From contig CM066300.1 of assembly GCA_033807695.1 (NCBI GenBank), positions 1,612,001-1,676,000 on the forward strand: a stretch of 64,000 nucleotides of DNA, in the 5' to 3' direction. How positions within the stretch are numbered: the first letter of the stretch is position 1; the number at the start of each line of letters is the position of its first letter. Origin of the DNA: Daedaleopsis sinensis. Its lineage: Eukaryota; Basidiomycota; Agaricomycetes; Polyporales; Polyporaceae. Shown piece after piece: positions 34,202-47,021 of this stretch. Under the pieces are notes generated by a model. That model searched no databases. It was given only the letters and a program-made list of their open reading frames with translations, and had not been told where the DNA came from. The translations under genes and the position numbers were made by a program.

Positions 34202-36472
34202 CTACGACGCCCCAGGCTTCGCAGGCAGCCCCCGCGGCTGCCTGCGCTCCCCCTGCAGCGGACTCGGCGGCGCCCCCTGGCTCGGGCGCTGCTGTCGTTG
34301 TCGTTGCTGCTGGTCCCCAGAGCCCCGCGCCGCCTCGTACTGCGGCGGGAGCTCCACGACCTCCGTCCCGTCCGACGTGAACACCGTCACTGGCGGCGGG
34401 CGCCCTGCGTCGTGGTGCACGACGTACACGTGCGAGCCGCTCCCGGGTCCGTTGAACGGACTGGGGGGCATCGGCATCTGGCTCTGGCCCGTGCTGACGG
34501 GCGATGTGGGCGTGCCTCCGCTGCCGCTCGCGGGGCGTGAGTGCGCAAACTGCTGCTGTTGCTGTTGTTGCTGTTGCTGCTGCTGCTGCTGGACCCCGAA
34601 CGCAGTGACGGTCGACGCAGCCGAGCCAGGGGTCTGCGGGTGCGAATACGAACACGGCGGGCCGTCCTCGGGGAAGATAAGGTACGGGTCGATGTCGCGC
34701 GCCGAGCCGCGCGACTGCCGGAGGAACGCGCCCGACCCACCCGAGGACGGCGGGGTCTGGTGAAACGCGCCCGGGGACGAGGATGAGGACGCGTCGAGTG
34801 GCTCGAGCGACTTGCGCCGGAGTGCGAGCGTGCCCACGGCTGTGTACCGCTGGTTACGCCGGCGGAGGATGCAGAACGCGCCGAGCGCCCCCGCGAGGAG
34901 GCCGACGGCCAGTGCGCCCACCGCGACGCCGACGGCGCCGCCAGTCGAGAAGCCCGCACCGCTGTGGGATCTGTGCGCGAAGGGTGCAGAGAAAGGAGGA
35001 GAGGGGGCGCGAGTCAGGCAGCTGAAGCGACGTGGAGGCGGACGGGTGGGCTTACGAGCTGTCGGAGCTGTCTGATAGACACGCCGTGGAGCCGCCGCCG
35101 CCAACGTGCAAGGGGCCGTGTGTCCACGTCCCCCCGGTCGAGTCGACCACACTCAGCCAGAATGGCAGGCCGAATGCCTGGAGATTGTCAGCTCGGTGAA
35201 CCAGCGGTCGCGCTGTCAAGGCACTCACCAGAGAAACTTGCCAGTCGATTGTCTCCGACGTGTCGGATGTGATGTTGATGGGCGGACGGAGTGCAGGCGC
35301 GACCTGGAGGAAAAATGTTCAGATATTGAAGTTCAAGAGTACTTCGCCAGGGATACTCACCGTGTACGTGAACGGGGGAGTTCCATTCTTCGGCGTTATG
35401 GAAATGTCAGTGCACTATGCACGTCGATAAGGATCAGCATGTGAAAGCTTGCGTGGGTCGTAGCAAACACTCACCTGATTGATCCACCCGTACTGCGACC
35501 ACGATCCATCTGCGGTCGTTGGGTTCACGTCCAATGCGCCGGCAGGATATGTGAGGTTTTGACACACGGGAGGCTTGTCAAGCGTCGTATCTGGAGGTTG
35601 GTAGACGGTGTATATCTCCTGGCAGCCCCCAGTAACCCCATTGCTAGCCATCTGCGCGGCAGATCTGAGCCCCGCGATCCGGCCACATCGACCAACTACG
35701 CACCATGCATATTTGAAACTGAGAACATGATCATGGCCTTCGGTCAAAGGAACTCGGAGCAAGGCTGGCGACAATCACTCACCTGCGTTCCGGGAATGAA
35801 TGGAACCGGCCAGTCCTATGAGGTAGTTGTGCTCAATCAGGCACGCTCGACGACGAGATGTGGTCGGGGTACATACGAATGATAGTCCGCTCCCCACGGG
35901 AATCACGAATGGCACGACAAATGCTCTTTCAGGTTCGGACAATCGCAAGGGGCGATCAGGATGCCGGATATGGTAACAATGTTGGGCAGAGATGGCACTC
36001 ACGAGGTGTAGATCTGGAGGAAGTATGGTGCGACAGGACTGGGACTATTGAACGTCCATGTGAACACAGTTTGTCATGAGCGGAAAAGGAAGGGGGCTGC
36101 GAGGGACAAAAAAGACATACCCGGTTGCGGACCGTCGACCCCATGTTATGTGCAACACCTCACATTGTTCTGCGCAGTTTCGTAAGGTTCAGGTGGGAAA
36201 AATGACTTGAGATTGTGCGCACGGGCTATGGGAGTTGGTGGACTCTGGTCTCCAGACCAATCGAAGAAGAAACCCTGCGGAGGTGGGACGAATATCAGGG
36301 CATGGTTACATTACACGAACCGCGGGGCGAGGAACAGGATGAGTATGCTCACCTGCTGCATGGGTTGTGGGACCGTCGCCGAGACGTTGGGAATTAGCCA
36401 GTGGGTACAAACGCAGCCGATGGCGAGAGCGGATAGGATAGCATGGCTGCGTGCGGTAGACAGCGGTAACAT
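34202..36472 (-). CDS. Single-pass membrane protein with glycan-rich ectodomain
   Basis: Type I membrane protein of unknown function. Signal peptide MLPLSTARSHAILSALAIGC starts at 36472. The ectodomain (about 300 residues, Cys pairs) includes NCAEQCEVLHITWGRRSATG, PVAPYFLQIYTS, FVVPFVIPVGSGLSFDWPVP, FIPGTQ, MASNGVTGGCQEIYTVYQPP, then CQNLTYPAGALDVNPTTADG and ITSDTSETIDWQVSL. Sequons are frequent. A single helix follows (VGVAVGALAVGLLAGALGAF) with an RRR stop-transfer. The cytosolic tail is Ser/Pro-rich with a 14-Gln run and a SYSHPQTP element. About eight introns; several junctions have two close AG acceptors and were chosen by frame. The architecture is common in Agaricomycetes and may be a sensor or adhesion protein, which is inference. 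Confidence 0.7.
34551..34592 (-). repeat. CAG/CAA microsatellite coding poly-Gln
   Basis: 42 bp encoding 14 consecutive Gln in the cytosolic tail of the membrane protein. CAG and CAA are mixed, so slippage is likely but moderate. Confidence 0.85.
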
Positions 36473-39325
36473 CGAGAGCTGATTAGTTGGCAGCGAAAGT
36501 AAGAGGGTGCTACGCCGAGAGGCGTTCGCCCGAGTCGTTGAGCGGGGATAGAGAGGAAGAAACCAGGGAAGGAGTGAGGATAGGGCCTAGGAAACGGGCG
36601 GCCGTGAGCCTTGTCGAGGAGGAGGGGCGAGTACAGCGATGTCTGTGGGCGTTCTCATGAGCCGCTGTCGGACTCCGCCAACACGCGGGTTTAGCATCAC
36701 TGTGCTATTGCGGCGGCGGCTGTGCCAGTGCACCAGAATCTCATCGAGTGGTACAGTGTCACTCACTTAAGTGCTCAGATCATGAGCTATCTCTGTATCT
36801 CTGTAGCACGCACAACATTGGCCAGCTCAGTACTGCGTACTAGTTGTAGAATATTGTAACTGCCTGTGCGCCGACACGTCTCAATCCGGCGTCTTATCAT
36901 ACCAGGAGTGGGCGTGGGAACTACTGGGCGGTGGTCGGGCGCCTGTTTCCCGCCCGCCGATCAAGATCTGCTTGACACGCATAGTAAGCTTAAAGGTAGT
37001 GACATCACCAAATGCAACATGACTTCGACTTCAACTTCAACTTGCCGCACGAGCCTGAAGAGTTCCAAGGGACCAGTGAAGCTTTGAAGCTTTGGAAAGC
37101 TTGGAATTTTGCGCAAGACGGCGTCGTGGGATGCTGCGGCGCGCAAGGCTGTTCCGGCGGCGAGACCAGACTCGGTCAGGACGTAGGGCACTGCTCCAGT
37201 GGACGTACTTGAACGTTGAACAATTCGCGTTATCGCGCACAAGACCCGAGGCGTCTCCTGCCAGCCCGGATAGTCCAGCTGCATGTTCTCCGGTAAATTT
37301 CGTCTTGGCTTCGCAACTTCTACCGCGCGTCGCGTTTGTTGATCAGAACGCCCAGGTACGCGCTTAACCACAACGGACGCCGTGATCATAGAACGAGCAG
37401 AGAACGGTTCAAACGTTCAATGACGGGCATTCCCATTGTCCGGGAACGGTAGCCATCTATCCGAATCGTGCGAATGCGGTGTGAGAAGTCGTCCGCTGCA
37501 ATACAATGCATAACAGGGACATCATCTCGAGATGGCGATCGTGCGGAACACAGCGTGCGGTGTAGGTGATTCAAAACTACGCCTTGATTTTCGTTGATTG
37601 TTGAACTGAAAGAGTTTCTCAGCTACACACCTTGTGGCTGAGCAATTCAGGGCATATCTGCCACGGCGATATCGGTGAACTGCGGCAAACGTGTCGACCC
37701 CATTGGCAGATGTCTTATTACCGGGAGCTTCCTCATCACCGACGATGTTCTTCCAGTGCGTTACTAAATGTATGTCAATACATCATCGGTTCGGGAAGTT
37801 CATTGCTGATTGGCCTACTAAACTGAAGATGGAACCGTCGCGTCAAGTCTAAGTCATTCATCCAAGACCCGGGCGCCGGACACTGCGAAGCCGAATGGCA
37901 CGCCTGGCATTTCGTGCGAGGTGTCTACCATACTCCACAGGTAAGCATATGGACCCAGGGCTTCCTTTACGACAGCATACGAACACTGTACCAGAAGCCG
38001 CTGTCAGGAAGTGCACCGTTGGCCTTGAAGGACGTTCCCCGGATGCATCCAATACTGCGTCTAGAGAGAACGCAAGGCGACAGTGCGCGACGTATCGCCG
38101 CTGTGACTCTTGAAACCACGTACAGGGACAAACCCTGAGCTAGCTCTCAATGCCAGAACCCGGCCGTGTGCTGACTTCAGGGATAGCCAAGCACCACTCA
38201 TAATGCGAAAGCGGTTCACGCCAGCCCGTGTAGCAACGCCATGCGCCCGTCGACGGGTGACCCATTGGAGTCCGCGGCAGTAAGTACTCCCCAGTGGCGG
38301 ATGGACGTCGCTTCCTAACCCCATTTGGCCGCGCCATTCAACGCCAACTTGCGATAACGTGAGACGACCGCGCGCGGGAACACGCATGCCGCACAAGGAT
38401 ACTCGGGGCCGAGCAGAGGGCTTCGCACTGCGCAGGCCATTTCGCTCGGCTCCCCGTGCCCCAGTCCTTAACGCAATTCTTCCGCGCAGCTGCGGTCTTC
38501 GAAAATCCGCGACGCGCTGTCATCCTCGTAGCGATCGTCCTGTCCGGGAATCGGGGCCAGTCCCTGTGTGGCCCCAGTTCCAAGTCGCAACTGCCGTATC
38601 ATTCCCGGGCATACGTACGTCCGAGTCTCCACCGTTGGTCGCCGGCGGAGAGTGGTTTCGTACACGGTCTGGAACGAGAGGCCTCGCGACTTGTCATTGT
38701 CAGTCTGTAACGTGCAATACATAGCCGACTGCTGCGACGACGACGTGACGTGACGATGCTCACCTGAAACTGCTCGGCGGTCCGCGGTCGGTGTCGCGTT
38801 AGCGTAAGGGCCTCTCGCACACATCGAAGGGGACGGTGACGTTCACAAGGGTTGTCAGCGCGCGCGAGAACGTTCATTGAGTGTGTGGAAAGCAACAACA
38901 GAGCGAGTGGGAGCATTGAGCGGAGTACGCTAGGCGGGTGGGTAGCGGGAGACTCCGCGAGCGGGATGCGGACGGCATTACAGTGATTTACAACGGTAGG
39001 GTATCGCTATTATCGTATATGCGACCGGCAGGAGAGAGTTCGGCGATGTACAGAGAGACCCGTGTAGGCTGGCACGGCGGATTAGAGAGGGAGAGGGAGA
39101 GCGTGAACAGAGGTAGAGGGTGTCCGTCAAAAGGAAGGTGGGTATGCTATGACAGCGTTGTGTGGTGGTACATAGTGAACAGCTGTCGAGCGGGTCAGCA
39201 CAAGGCCGCAAGGACGACGTGGGTCCAACACTAATCCGCACCTTTGATAAGTTAGGCACGCCATAGAGTACAGTTGGTGGGCACCGGCGCATGGGTCGCC
39301 ATGATGAACTTCGCCATGGACTGCA
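36473..39325. other. Long region without a supported gene
   Basis: About 2.85 kb of short, unrelated open frames. Contains a small (GACTTC/AACTTC) hexamer array at 37021-37045. Neither strand could be spliced into a recognisable protein. May be degenerate gene or transposon remains. Confidence 0.4.
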
Positions 39326-40977
39326 TCACGCTGCTACAGCTGAAACAGGCCCGACCAAGAACGGCACAATCTGTACCGTGCACAACCACACCTGCAACGA
39401 GCCAATCACATAGGTCAGTTCCCGCACAACCACCAAGTCCTGAATAGCCAGCGTGAATCCGGGACACCCGCCAATCACGCGTGCTGCGTGATCTGATGTC
39501 CGCGGACACTGGGCACGCACGCTCCAATGTCCGCCGACGTCCGCGCGAGCAACCCGCGAGAGTCCCATATCGACAAGGCACGACACAGTGACAGTAGAAC
39601 GCAGACGCACCGTATACAGCCGAAATGAGGTGTGGTCCGCCTCCGGGCTGTCGAGCGCGACGAAGCGCACGCCTGCGAGCGCGCCCAGCCCGAGCAGCAC
39701 GGCCGAGAACACGGTCCCGGTCCCCCAGAAGCGCACGAGAAACACGGACCAGCCGAGGAGTGCGCCAAGGAGTGCGGCGCGGCTCGCGCGGGGGAACGCG
39801 ACGGGCAGCGTGCGCCGGCCGTCGAGACGGTCCCCCGCCGCGTCCTCCAGGTCCGGGGCGTGGATAGTGGTGAGCACGACGAGCGCGTTGATCACTTGCG
39901 CGGCGGAGATGCCCGTCTCGGGCACGCACTGCGGACCTGTGTGCGATAGCGCATGTCGGAGGGTGGGGGTGAGAGGAACGGGGAGAGGGCACATGCGGTC
40001 AGCGACGTCTCATTCGTATCAGGGGTTCGAGAATTCGAAGGTGGGCTGAGACTGGGACTCGGAGGGATAGAAGCCGGATAAGCGCGTGGAAGATGGGCAT
40101 CAAACGCATACGGGGAGGAAAATTAATGCGTTGCAAGCGATTGCAAGCGAGTGTCGAAGGCTCGGGAGATATGAAATGTACGGCAGACAGCTGGCGGCGG
40201 AAGACGGAATGCCAGCACATCGAGCGTCCACTGCTGGGAGGGCATCGGAAAAAAAGAAGAGGAAAAATGTGGTCGAAACTGAAGAGGGAGCACTCACCCT
40301 TGCAACCAACATATGTCGCACCCGCGTTGAACGCGGCGTATCCGAGCGCATTGCACACGTGCCGCGTCGCCCAGTGCGAGTCCAGTCGGAGTTCATTATA
40401 AGCCACCGTCGCGACCGCAAGCGCCGCGCTCGGAAGCAGCACTCCGCCCCGAGCCGAGAGCGCTAAGCATCCCGCGAGCAGCGCCCAGCGCAAGGCTCTC
40501 GCGTGTGCGACGGTGATCCGCCGGGATGGAATCGGCCGCCAGGGCTTGTTCGCCGCGTCCTCATGCACGCCGACGCACTGGTTCGACGTGCAGAACTGCA
40601 GGAGGTGCACCCAGATCCACAGTGCGCGCGGGAGCGCCTGCGCGAGGGTGAGGGAGGTTGGCGCTGCGGCCGTGCCGTACACGAGCTGGAGAACGAGGCG
40701 TTCGGAAGGACGGACGAGGGAAGACGGGATCATGGGGCTGTCAGCAGTCTGGTCGATCTTCGCACGCACGGGGAGACGGCGGACGTACCGTGGGGAGGAG
40801 GATGGTCTTCATGTCCGAGTGGGTGAAGAGGTAGAGAGTGTAGAGGTGCGCGAGCAGTTTCCGATAGCATGAGAGAGCGTAGGTGGAGAGCATAGGAAAC
40901 ACAACCGAGAGGCGGAGGAAGTGCACATCACGTGGAGGTAGGAGGAGGTCGGTGGGGAGGTGAGCCTGGGTGAACAT
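39326..40977 (-). CDS. UbiA-family membrane prenyltransferase
   Basis: Integral-membrane prenyltransferase related to UbiA enzymes; likely attaches an isoprenoid chain to an aromatic acceptor or builds a terpenoid. Starts MFTQAHLPTDLLLPPRDVHF, includes LFTHSDMKTILLP, then an ED-containing motif (NQCVGVHEDAANKPWRPIPS) at the place of the first Asp-rich motif and TTIHAPDLEDAAGDRLDGRR at the second. Helices such as RWALLAGCLALSA and ALLGALLGWSVFLVRFWG separate them. It ends WLCTVQIVPFLVGPVSAVAA. Three clear introns plus a possible fourth of 216 nt near 39396-39611 that is open in frame, so it may be retained. Acceptor substrate not readable from sequence; no cluster partner gene was recognised nearby. 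Confidence 0.8.
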
Positions 40978-43470
40978 GGTGGGTCGCAGCGCGAAGAGAA
41001 TTGGCTCGAGGGGTCGCTCCGCGTGCGGTCTGTCTATAAATCCACAGACCTCATCGGTGTGAAACGTTGAGAAACGCTGGTCTGCTGAGAACGCCGGCCG
41101 ATAACGCCCTTTCCCCATGCATCAATCAGCGTCTTGAACCGTACTTTTTAATTGCATCAGCCTACGCCAAGGGGCTGAGGGAACACATCAATGACGAACT
41201 TACGGACGACGCTTGCCTTCTTCGTTCGAGATAGTGAGGTCATCCCTAGCAGGCGACTGTAGGCGTACGGGAAGAAATCCTTGATCTGAATTCTGGACCC
41301 ATCTTGGTCCGCCGAAGCCCCTCCGGCCTTTCAAGCGCTTCGCGGAGCGGCGAATGTCGTGTCTTCTCTGCCGCGGATCTCAGGTTGACAGTGTGGAACA
41401 GTCGGGGCGAGCGACGAGTGTAACCAATGCCTCAGGTTGTCATCTTCGGTGAACGGTCGTCGACGTGCGCACGCGGACAGCTGAAGGTGAACGCCCATGG
41501 ACCTTTCGAGACCATTATGCCGGTCAGGGCCGGGAGTTCGTCCTCCCGCAGTTGTTGGGGAATGGGGCTAAGACCTGAGCGTCATAGTTCTGTCAGGGTG
41601 TCTCTCTGCACCACTGTGATGTGTCGTGATGAAAACTTACCAACCTGGGCCAAGAGCCGCGCCCACAGCTGATCATGCAGCCCTACTGTGCTTAATGATA
41701 CAACCCCACTAACCCTCCTGTGGTAGGAGTGGCGGCGGATATTGCAAATGGCAGTGCTTGTGTGAGATAGTTGCGATACTATAGATAGTCAAGTGAGGCG
41801 AGGGATAGGGCGACCGTCGACGGAACACTAGCAAACTTACGTATAGGGGAGGGCGTACTAGTACGTGACCATACGTCGTTAGTAGTTGGAACGTTCGTTC
41901 TCCGCTATGTCCGGAAGTTGCTTCTACGACATAAGGTTACGCGACTTCACTGGCCTTAGCGATGTTATCAGGTATTCGGAGTCTGTTCATCGTCAGACGA
42001 ATTGATTGTGTCTGCAAGTACGCATCATCCATGGCAAGGGGATGGTTGTCAGAGTTCTGAACAGGCGTGATATAGAGGGCGGAATGACACACACTCCATG
42101 GTTATCGGTAGACTTGGGAAGATACAGGTGAGACTTGCTGTGATATCTGAGCAAGCTCTGACTGCTGAGGGATATCCGTACGTTTCCCCGAATGAGTTGA
42201 TGGACGAGGGGGTAAACAAAAGAGTCATGACTCCATAACCGTGGGCGACCGGTCAGGGTCGGATAGTAGTAGTCCAGTGGTGTGCAGGTCTGAGTCGGCC
42301 CATAGCTATGGTCAACGTAGACTGTAAGGAACCCTCGTCGACGTCGACCCGGCCGCAACTATACCGGTACGCTTTCCCACGCTCCAAATGCGGACAGCAG
42401 AATACGAGCGGCTAATCAATGAACGTCAGGTACAATTTCTGAGACGCCCAGCCCCAGGCATACTCAACTTGTGCGTGTGCTGCTGTGTACACCGCCAACC
42501 CGTCAGATGTACGCTGGATAGACGTTACTTATCATCATCATATCCAAAAGGTACTCACGACTGATGCACAACGCCTCCTCGATTCTCTCGAGGCCTCCGA
42601 ATGACTCATTGTACCTCAAGTCTCGAAAAGGGCCGAAAAGCGTAGTATCCGTCGTCCGAGAACACGGACAGCGTCCATCGTGAGGGCAATTTCCTCAACC
42701 TCACACAGATTGTTCTGCTTAGGAATGCCGTGGCTTCTAATATTGCGTAGTGGCATGCAGCATCCAACCCTCGTTTCCATCATTATCGCGAGATGAGCCT
42801 GTCTGATCCTAACTTCAAAGGTCAGCCATGAATGGGCATTGGCTACCACAGCTAACGTCTGTGCGCGATAGGCTCCATCGAGAGCGCACCCGTTGGCACT
42901 TCAATATACCTGGTAACATTCAAAAGAGTTGATACCTCTTCAGACATTTTCACCAGTATCGTGACCCAACAACTTCAAGTCACAGACTCAGCAGGGTGCA
43001 GAAGTTCTCGCCCAGAATAGAGAGGCGAAACTGCAGGGACTTCTTGGGCCGCACTGCCAACTTCGAGGAACGTCGAACCTCAAAGACGGCATCGTCGCCA
43101 CATTTCAGAGATCCACGGAGACTACTAGTAGCCCTGCGGTAGGGCCTTGCGGATTTCTTGTGGACCACTGGATGGCGCGATTCCTAGGTTCTACGAACGT
43201 GCGGCAGCGCGTTCTTATCTTGATGACCCCAAAAGCGAGAGACAGTACGTATCCAAGCCGAACTTGGAGTAGAGTTGCATGTACTGATCTCGACGAAGCT
43301 ACGAAGACCTTGAATATCGCGTTGTCACCTAAATCCATGTATGTATTGTATTGTACAACTGCGAGTGATCTATGGCGAGAGATGTGTTGTTACACTGGCG
43401 ATGACGCCGAAAGCTAGTGAGGAGAGAAGGCAGGGGCTAGCCGTTACGAATCTGGATTGTCCAGAGGAAC
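40978..43470. other. Long region without a supported gene
   Basis: About 2.5 kb between the UbiA gene and the F-box gene. Short minus-strand open frames near 42000-42360 and 42600-43340 have no recognisable family. Nothing further supportable. Confidence 0.4.
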
Positions 43471-45671
43471 CTAATGCAACGTGTTGAGAATAGTCGGAGG
43501 GAGCGTGTCGTCGACTTTGACCATCCAGAACGGACCTGCGCACGGATTCATAAGCCAAGTCTATAGCCCGAGAAATAAAGCGTGCCTACCAGCGGGATCA
43601 TCTACACCAATTCAGCCGTCAGCTGTCTATATTGACCACCGCTTTACAAGGAGATGAGATGCTCACCACGGTCATGATGAGCACCTGTCCAGATGCCCGC
43701 AACGCCTGCCGCGCTACGCACATGTCCTACTTGGACGGCTTCCGCGCTGCGTCGCAACGCGTCCCATAATCAGCATTCCGACAGCTCGCAATCACAGGTA
43801 GGAAGTCGTACCTCCATTGCATTCTTCCGTCGTACGTCGTGACCTGAGGAAGACAACAGTCAGTGACATCGGCACATCGGAACATCGTCCCGCTCCTTCT
43901 CCTTCGCGAAGGAGAAGAAGGGAGGGTCATGCAGCACAGATGAGGACGGGCACACGTACAAACTGCCATCGGACCGCGCCGTCCGAGAGCGTGCTGACCT
44001 TGCCGCGGATGGACGCGTCGGTCGAGTGCAGGCCGCCTCGCGAATAGCCCTTGAAGTACAGCGTCGGAAACGCGGGGTCGTCGCAGTCGCCGACGGGGCC
44101 CCCGCGCGAAGGGCGTCGGGCAGCATTGGTAGACGGGTCGAGCGCAATGCGGTGTGGCTCGCTAAAGTAGTCCTCGCGCGAGATGAGGGAGAGCTCGAGC
44201 TCGACGGGTCGGAGCGCCTCTCCGAAGGACTCGTCGAAGAAGTTGGGGTCGTGCGGGCCGGGAGGGAGAAGACTGTACTGTGGGCGCGTCAGATAACCGT
44301 CAGGATGAACATATCTAGAAGCTTAAGCTCCTAGGTTGACACTCACGTTGAACATGTACAGGTCCCTAGACGTCGAGACATGCGCATGAGTGTTCTGCTG
44401 TGGCATAGAAGAGCCTGTGCCGTGCACGGTAGCAGAACTCACCGATAGTCCATGAAGCACACGAACCGCCGCCATCTGCCCGTGACCCCTGCCCAGTCGC
44501 CTTCCGGCCTCTCGAACGCACCCACCGCAGAGTTGGCCCGGAGAGCGTCCATCCTGAATAGCGGCCTCTTGTGGAAGCCGAGGCTCGCGATCGGTATCTC
44601 ACGCAGCTTCAGGCCGACGACGTTGAGAATGTGCTCCACGTGCTCCCAGTTGACGAGCACCGTACGCCCGTCGTCCGCGGTGCGGAAGGGGCCCCAGAGC
44701 GTGCTCGGCTGGTACTTGCGCATGTCGTACACGAACGCGCGGCTCACCTTCCGCAGAGCGGCCATGCGGTCGCGTGAGGGCGCGTTGAAGCTGTTCTCGT
44801 GCGAGAGCGCGACAAGCGCACGGAGCTGGGCGCGCATCTGGACCACCTTCTGGAAGTTGGGCGGCACAAAACTCAGCAGCTCATCTCGAGCGGGAGGGGC
44901 GACTGCGGCGTCAGAAGGTCCACTCCCGAGAAACGGGTCGCTCGCGGTGCTGGTGCCAGTGTTTTCGGGCATGGAGATCGAGACGTTTGCGACGCCGTCC
45001 GAGTATGCGGGGACGACGTCGAGCACTCTGGTCTTGCGCAGGAGGCGGTCGAGCCAGCGCAGATTCTCGGAACGCGATGAAGTGTCCTCGAGATCACCGC
45101 CGTCCTTCTTGTCCGTCTTAGCTTCGTCGGGTCCCACGGGGATTGCGGTGTCTATTGCGGAGAGGAAGGTTTCGTACGCGGCCTCGAGGAGTGCGGCGTC
45201 GCGGGTGCCCGATGCTGCGATGAGCTCTGCATGTGTCCGTCGCTGCAACTCTGTCTTCCATGCAGTATTCTGCTGGGTAATCTCCGAGTCGTCATGGGAC
45301 TGAAGCTTTATATGAGATCTTGTGGGCACGGTGGCGTACGGGCACTTGGGCAAAGGGGGGGCGTTGCGGGGGTCGTCGTACGGGCGTCCGAGGTATAGTT
45401 CACGCCATAGATACTGATCTTGTGGTGTATAGATGAGGTCGTGCGCAACTCTGCAGGTACGGGCGTACCGCTAATGGTGACGTCGAGGTATAGTCATCAG
45501 CGTCAGTGCTCGGGCATATATCATGTAGTCAAATGAGCCTACCGAGACATCGCGAGGGTCGCTGAAGGTTAGTATTCGTTCGATAACCTCTGAAGGGAGA
45601 GAATGGATGGTGCAGGTGGACATGATGGCTTGAGAGGAGGAGGATTGCTCTGTGGGACGGATGTCGGACAC
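43471..45671 (-). CDS. F-box protein
   Basis: F-box protein, the substrate-binding part of an SCF ubiquitin ligase. N-terminal F-box text STCTIHSLPSEVIERILTFS, then DPRDVS; an intron joins it to YARTCRVAHDLIYTPQDQYL, then WRELYLGRPYDDP. A middle helical region (ELQRRTHAELIAASGTRDAA, LEAAYETFLSAID), a DKKDGG linker and a C-terminal domain follow: YSLLPPGPHDPNFFDESFG, ELELSLISREDYFSEPHRIA and FPTLYFKGYSRGGLHSTDAS. The end is VRSAAGVAGIWTGAHHDHDP, AGPFWMVKVDDTLPPTILNT and LH*. At least eight introns. Start may be 45671 or the internal Met at 45623. A broken relative lies at 21974-22451. Targets unknown. Confidence 0.75.
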
Positions 45672-47021
45672 TAGTGGGTGCTCGAAGTGTCATGCGAATC
45701 AGTCAAGACAGATCGCTCATTAAATAGCGACCCAATCGACCGGCCCGGATGTGTGAATAGCCATGTGGAAGCCATGCATCGGACGTTGTTCAGCAACTCC
45801 GCAGGATTCCCACATGGGAGAGAGCACCGTATCCTGTGCTTGACTGGTGTGTAACTGGGAAACACACTGTTGTGTCGGGCACAGGACTGTCCTCAGCCTG
45901 TGCCTCGCTTCCAGGTCATCCGGGTTTGTCCCACCCTTCCACATCCGGTAACATCCATGGCAGAGAGCAATATCTAATGTTGCGCAGGATACCCTCAAGA
46001 ACTCAGGATAACATCGGAAATAGCCTCCCCGGGAGCGCTGAGCGCTGATTATTGATCTTCCATCTCAATCCTAGGTGATACGGATACTAATTCGCCACGT
46101 ACCTTGTGCCTGTCTCCTCGCGTTCTGTAAGCTGACCCCTGACGGTGCGGCGGGCGAAGGGAGGCTTGGGCGTGTCCCACCTTCCATAGCAAGCCGGAGA
46201 CAGCATTCATGCCTACTGGTGTGATGAGGAGCAGTGCAGAGAGTTTCGTTCGTTCGAGGTCGGTGCTGCGCCGAAGTGCTCTCCTCCTTTTCGCGACTAG
46301 TGTTTTTGGGCGACATTATCGTAGGAACCTTCTTGTGCGAGTTCGGGGTCTTCAGCGCTCAGCTGTCGTGGTTTATTGGGCGCGTCGTGTTCGCATCGAG
46401 TGGCGACGCTGCACGGGTGACCATTACTTGGAACGTTGCGGTGAAGTGATGGTTCTGTCTGATATATCTGATAGTCGAACTGAAACGTCGAAACAATGGA
46501 AGGAGATCTAGAATCGGCGACGTCAGCATAATGCTATACACGCATGCAGCCCGGAACTGAGAAGAGGGGAACTCACTAAAGTCATTGATAACAAGCTTTG
46601 GACTAAGGTGTTATAAGCGGCACAGAATGTCACTCACCTCCCAGCGATCAAGCTTTGAGACTGCTAACCCATAATGATGAGACTAGATGGACTGATAACA
46701 CAAGGATATTCCGTGGACAGAAGAGTAATGTACATATACACCTAAGACAGAGACAGAGACACAGGGAGTGGGGAGGGCTCATAAATGCATACATGGCCAT
46801 AGAAATGAGAAGCGAACGGGATATCGGCAGGTACGAGAGTGGAGGGGGGAGACAGCAATATCGACAACAACAATGTCCGACAATCAGACGAGGCGTACTT
46901 CCAGGCGAGACGGAGATGGAGGTCTCCGCGAGATAGTGGGCGTACTAGAAGACACAATTGTACACACGTGAAACCTGAAGGTGAGAGAGAGAGATGGCAT
47001 GGTGAGGGTCCAAGAAGAGGT
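45672..47021. other. Intergenic region
   Basis: Shared 5' region of the F-box gene and 3' flank of the exonuclease gene. A short plus-strand open frame near 46234-46449 encodes a hydrophobic peptide but has no homology signal or partner exon. No gene claimed. Confidence 0.45.

Noticed and set aside
34387..34959. 190-codon Arg/Ser-rich open frame on the minus strand
   Set aside because: Out-of-frame shadow of the membrane protein's cytosolic tail; its Ser run is the poly-Gln repeat read in another frame.
36866..38500. Coding exons in the gene-poor block (e.g. RGVYHTPQ followed by a GTAAGC donor near 37920)
   Set aside because: One plausible exon end only; no matching partner exon or family could be found.
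42300..43340. Minus-strand fragments resembling a degenerate F-box-like protein
   Set aside because: Short, in different frames, and without a motif strong enough to name.
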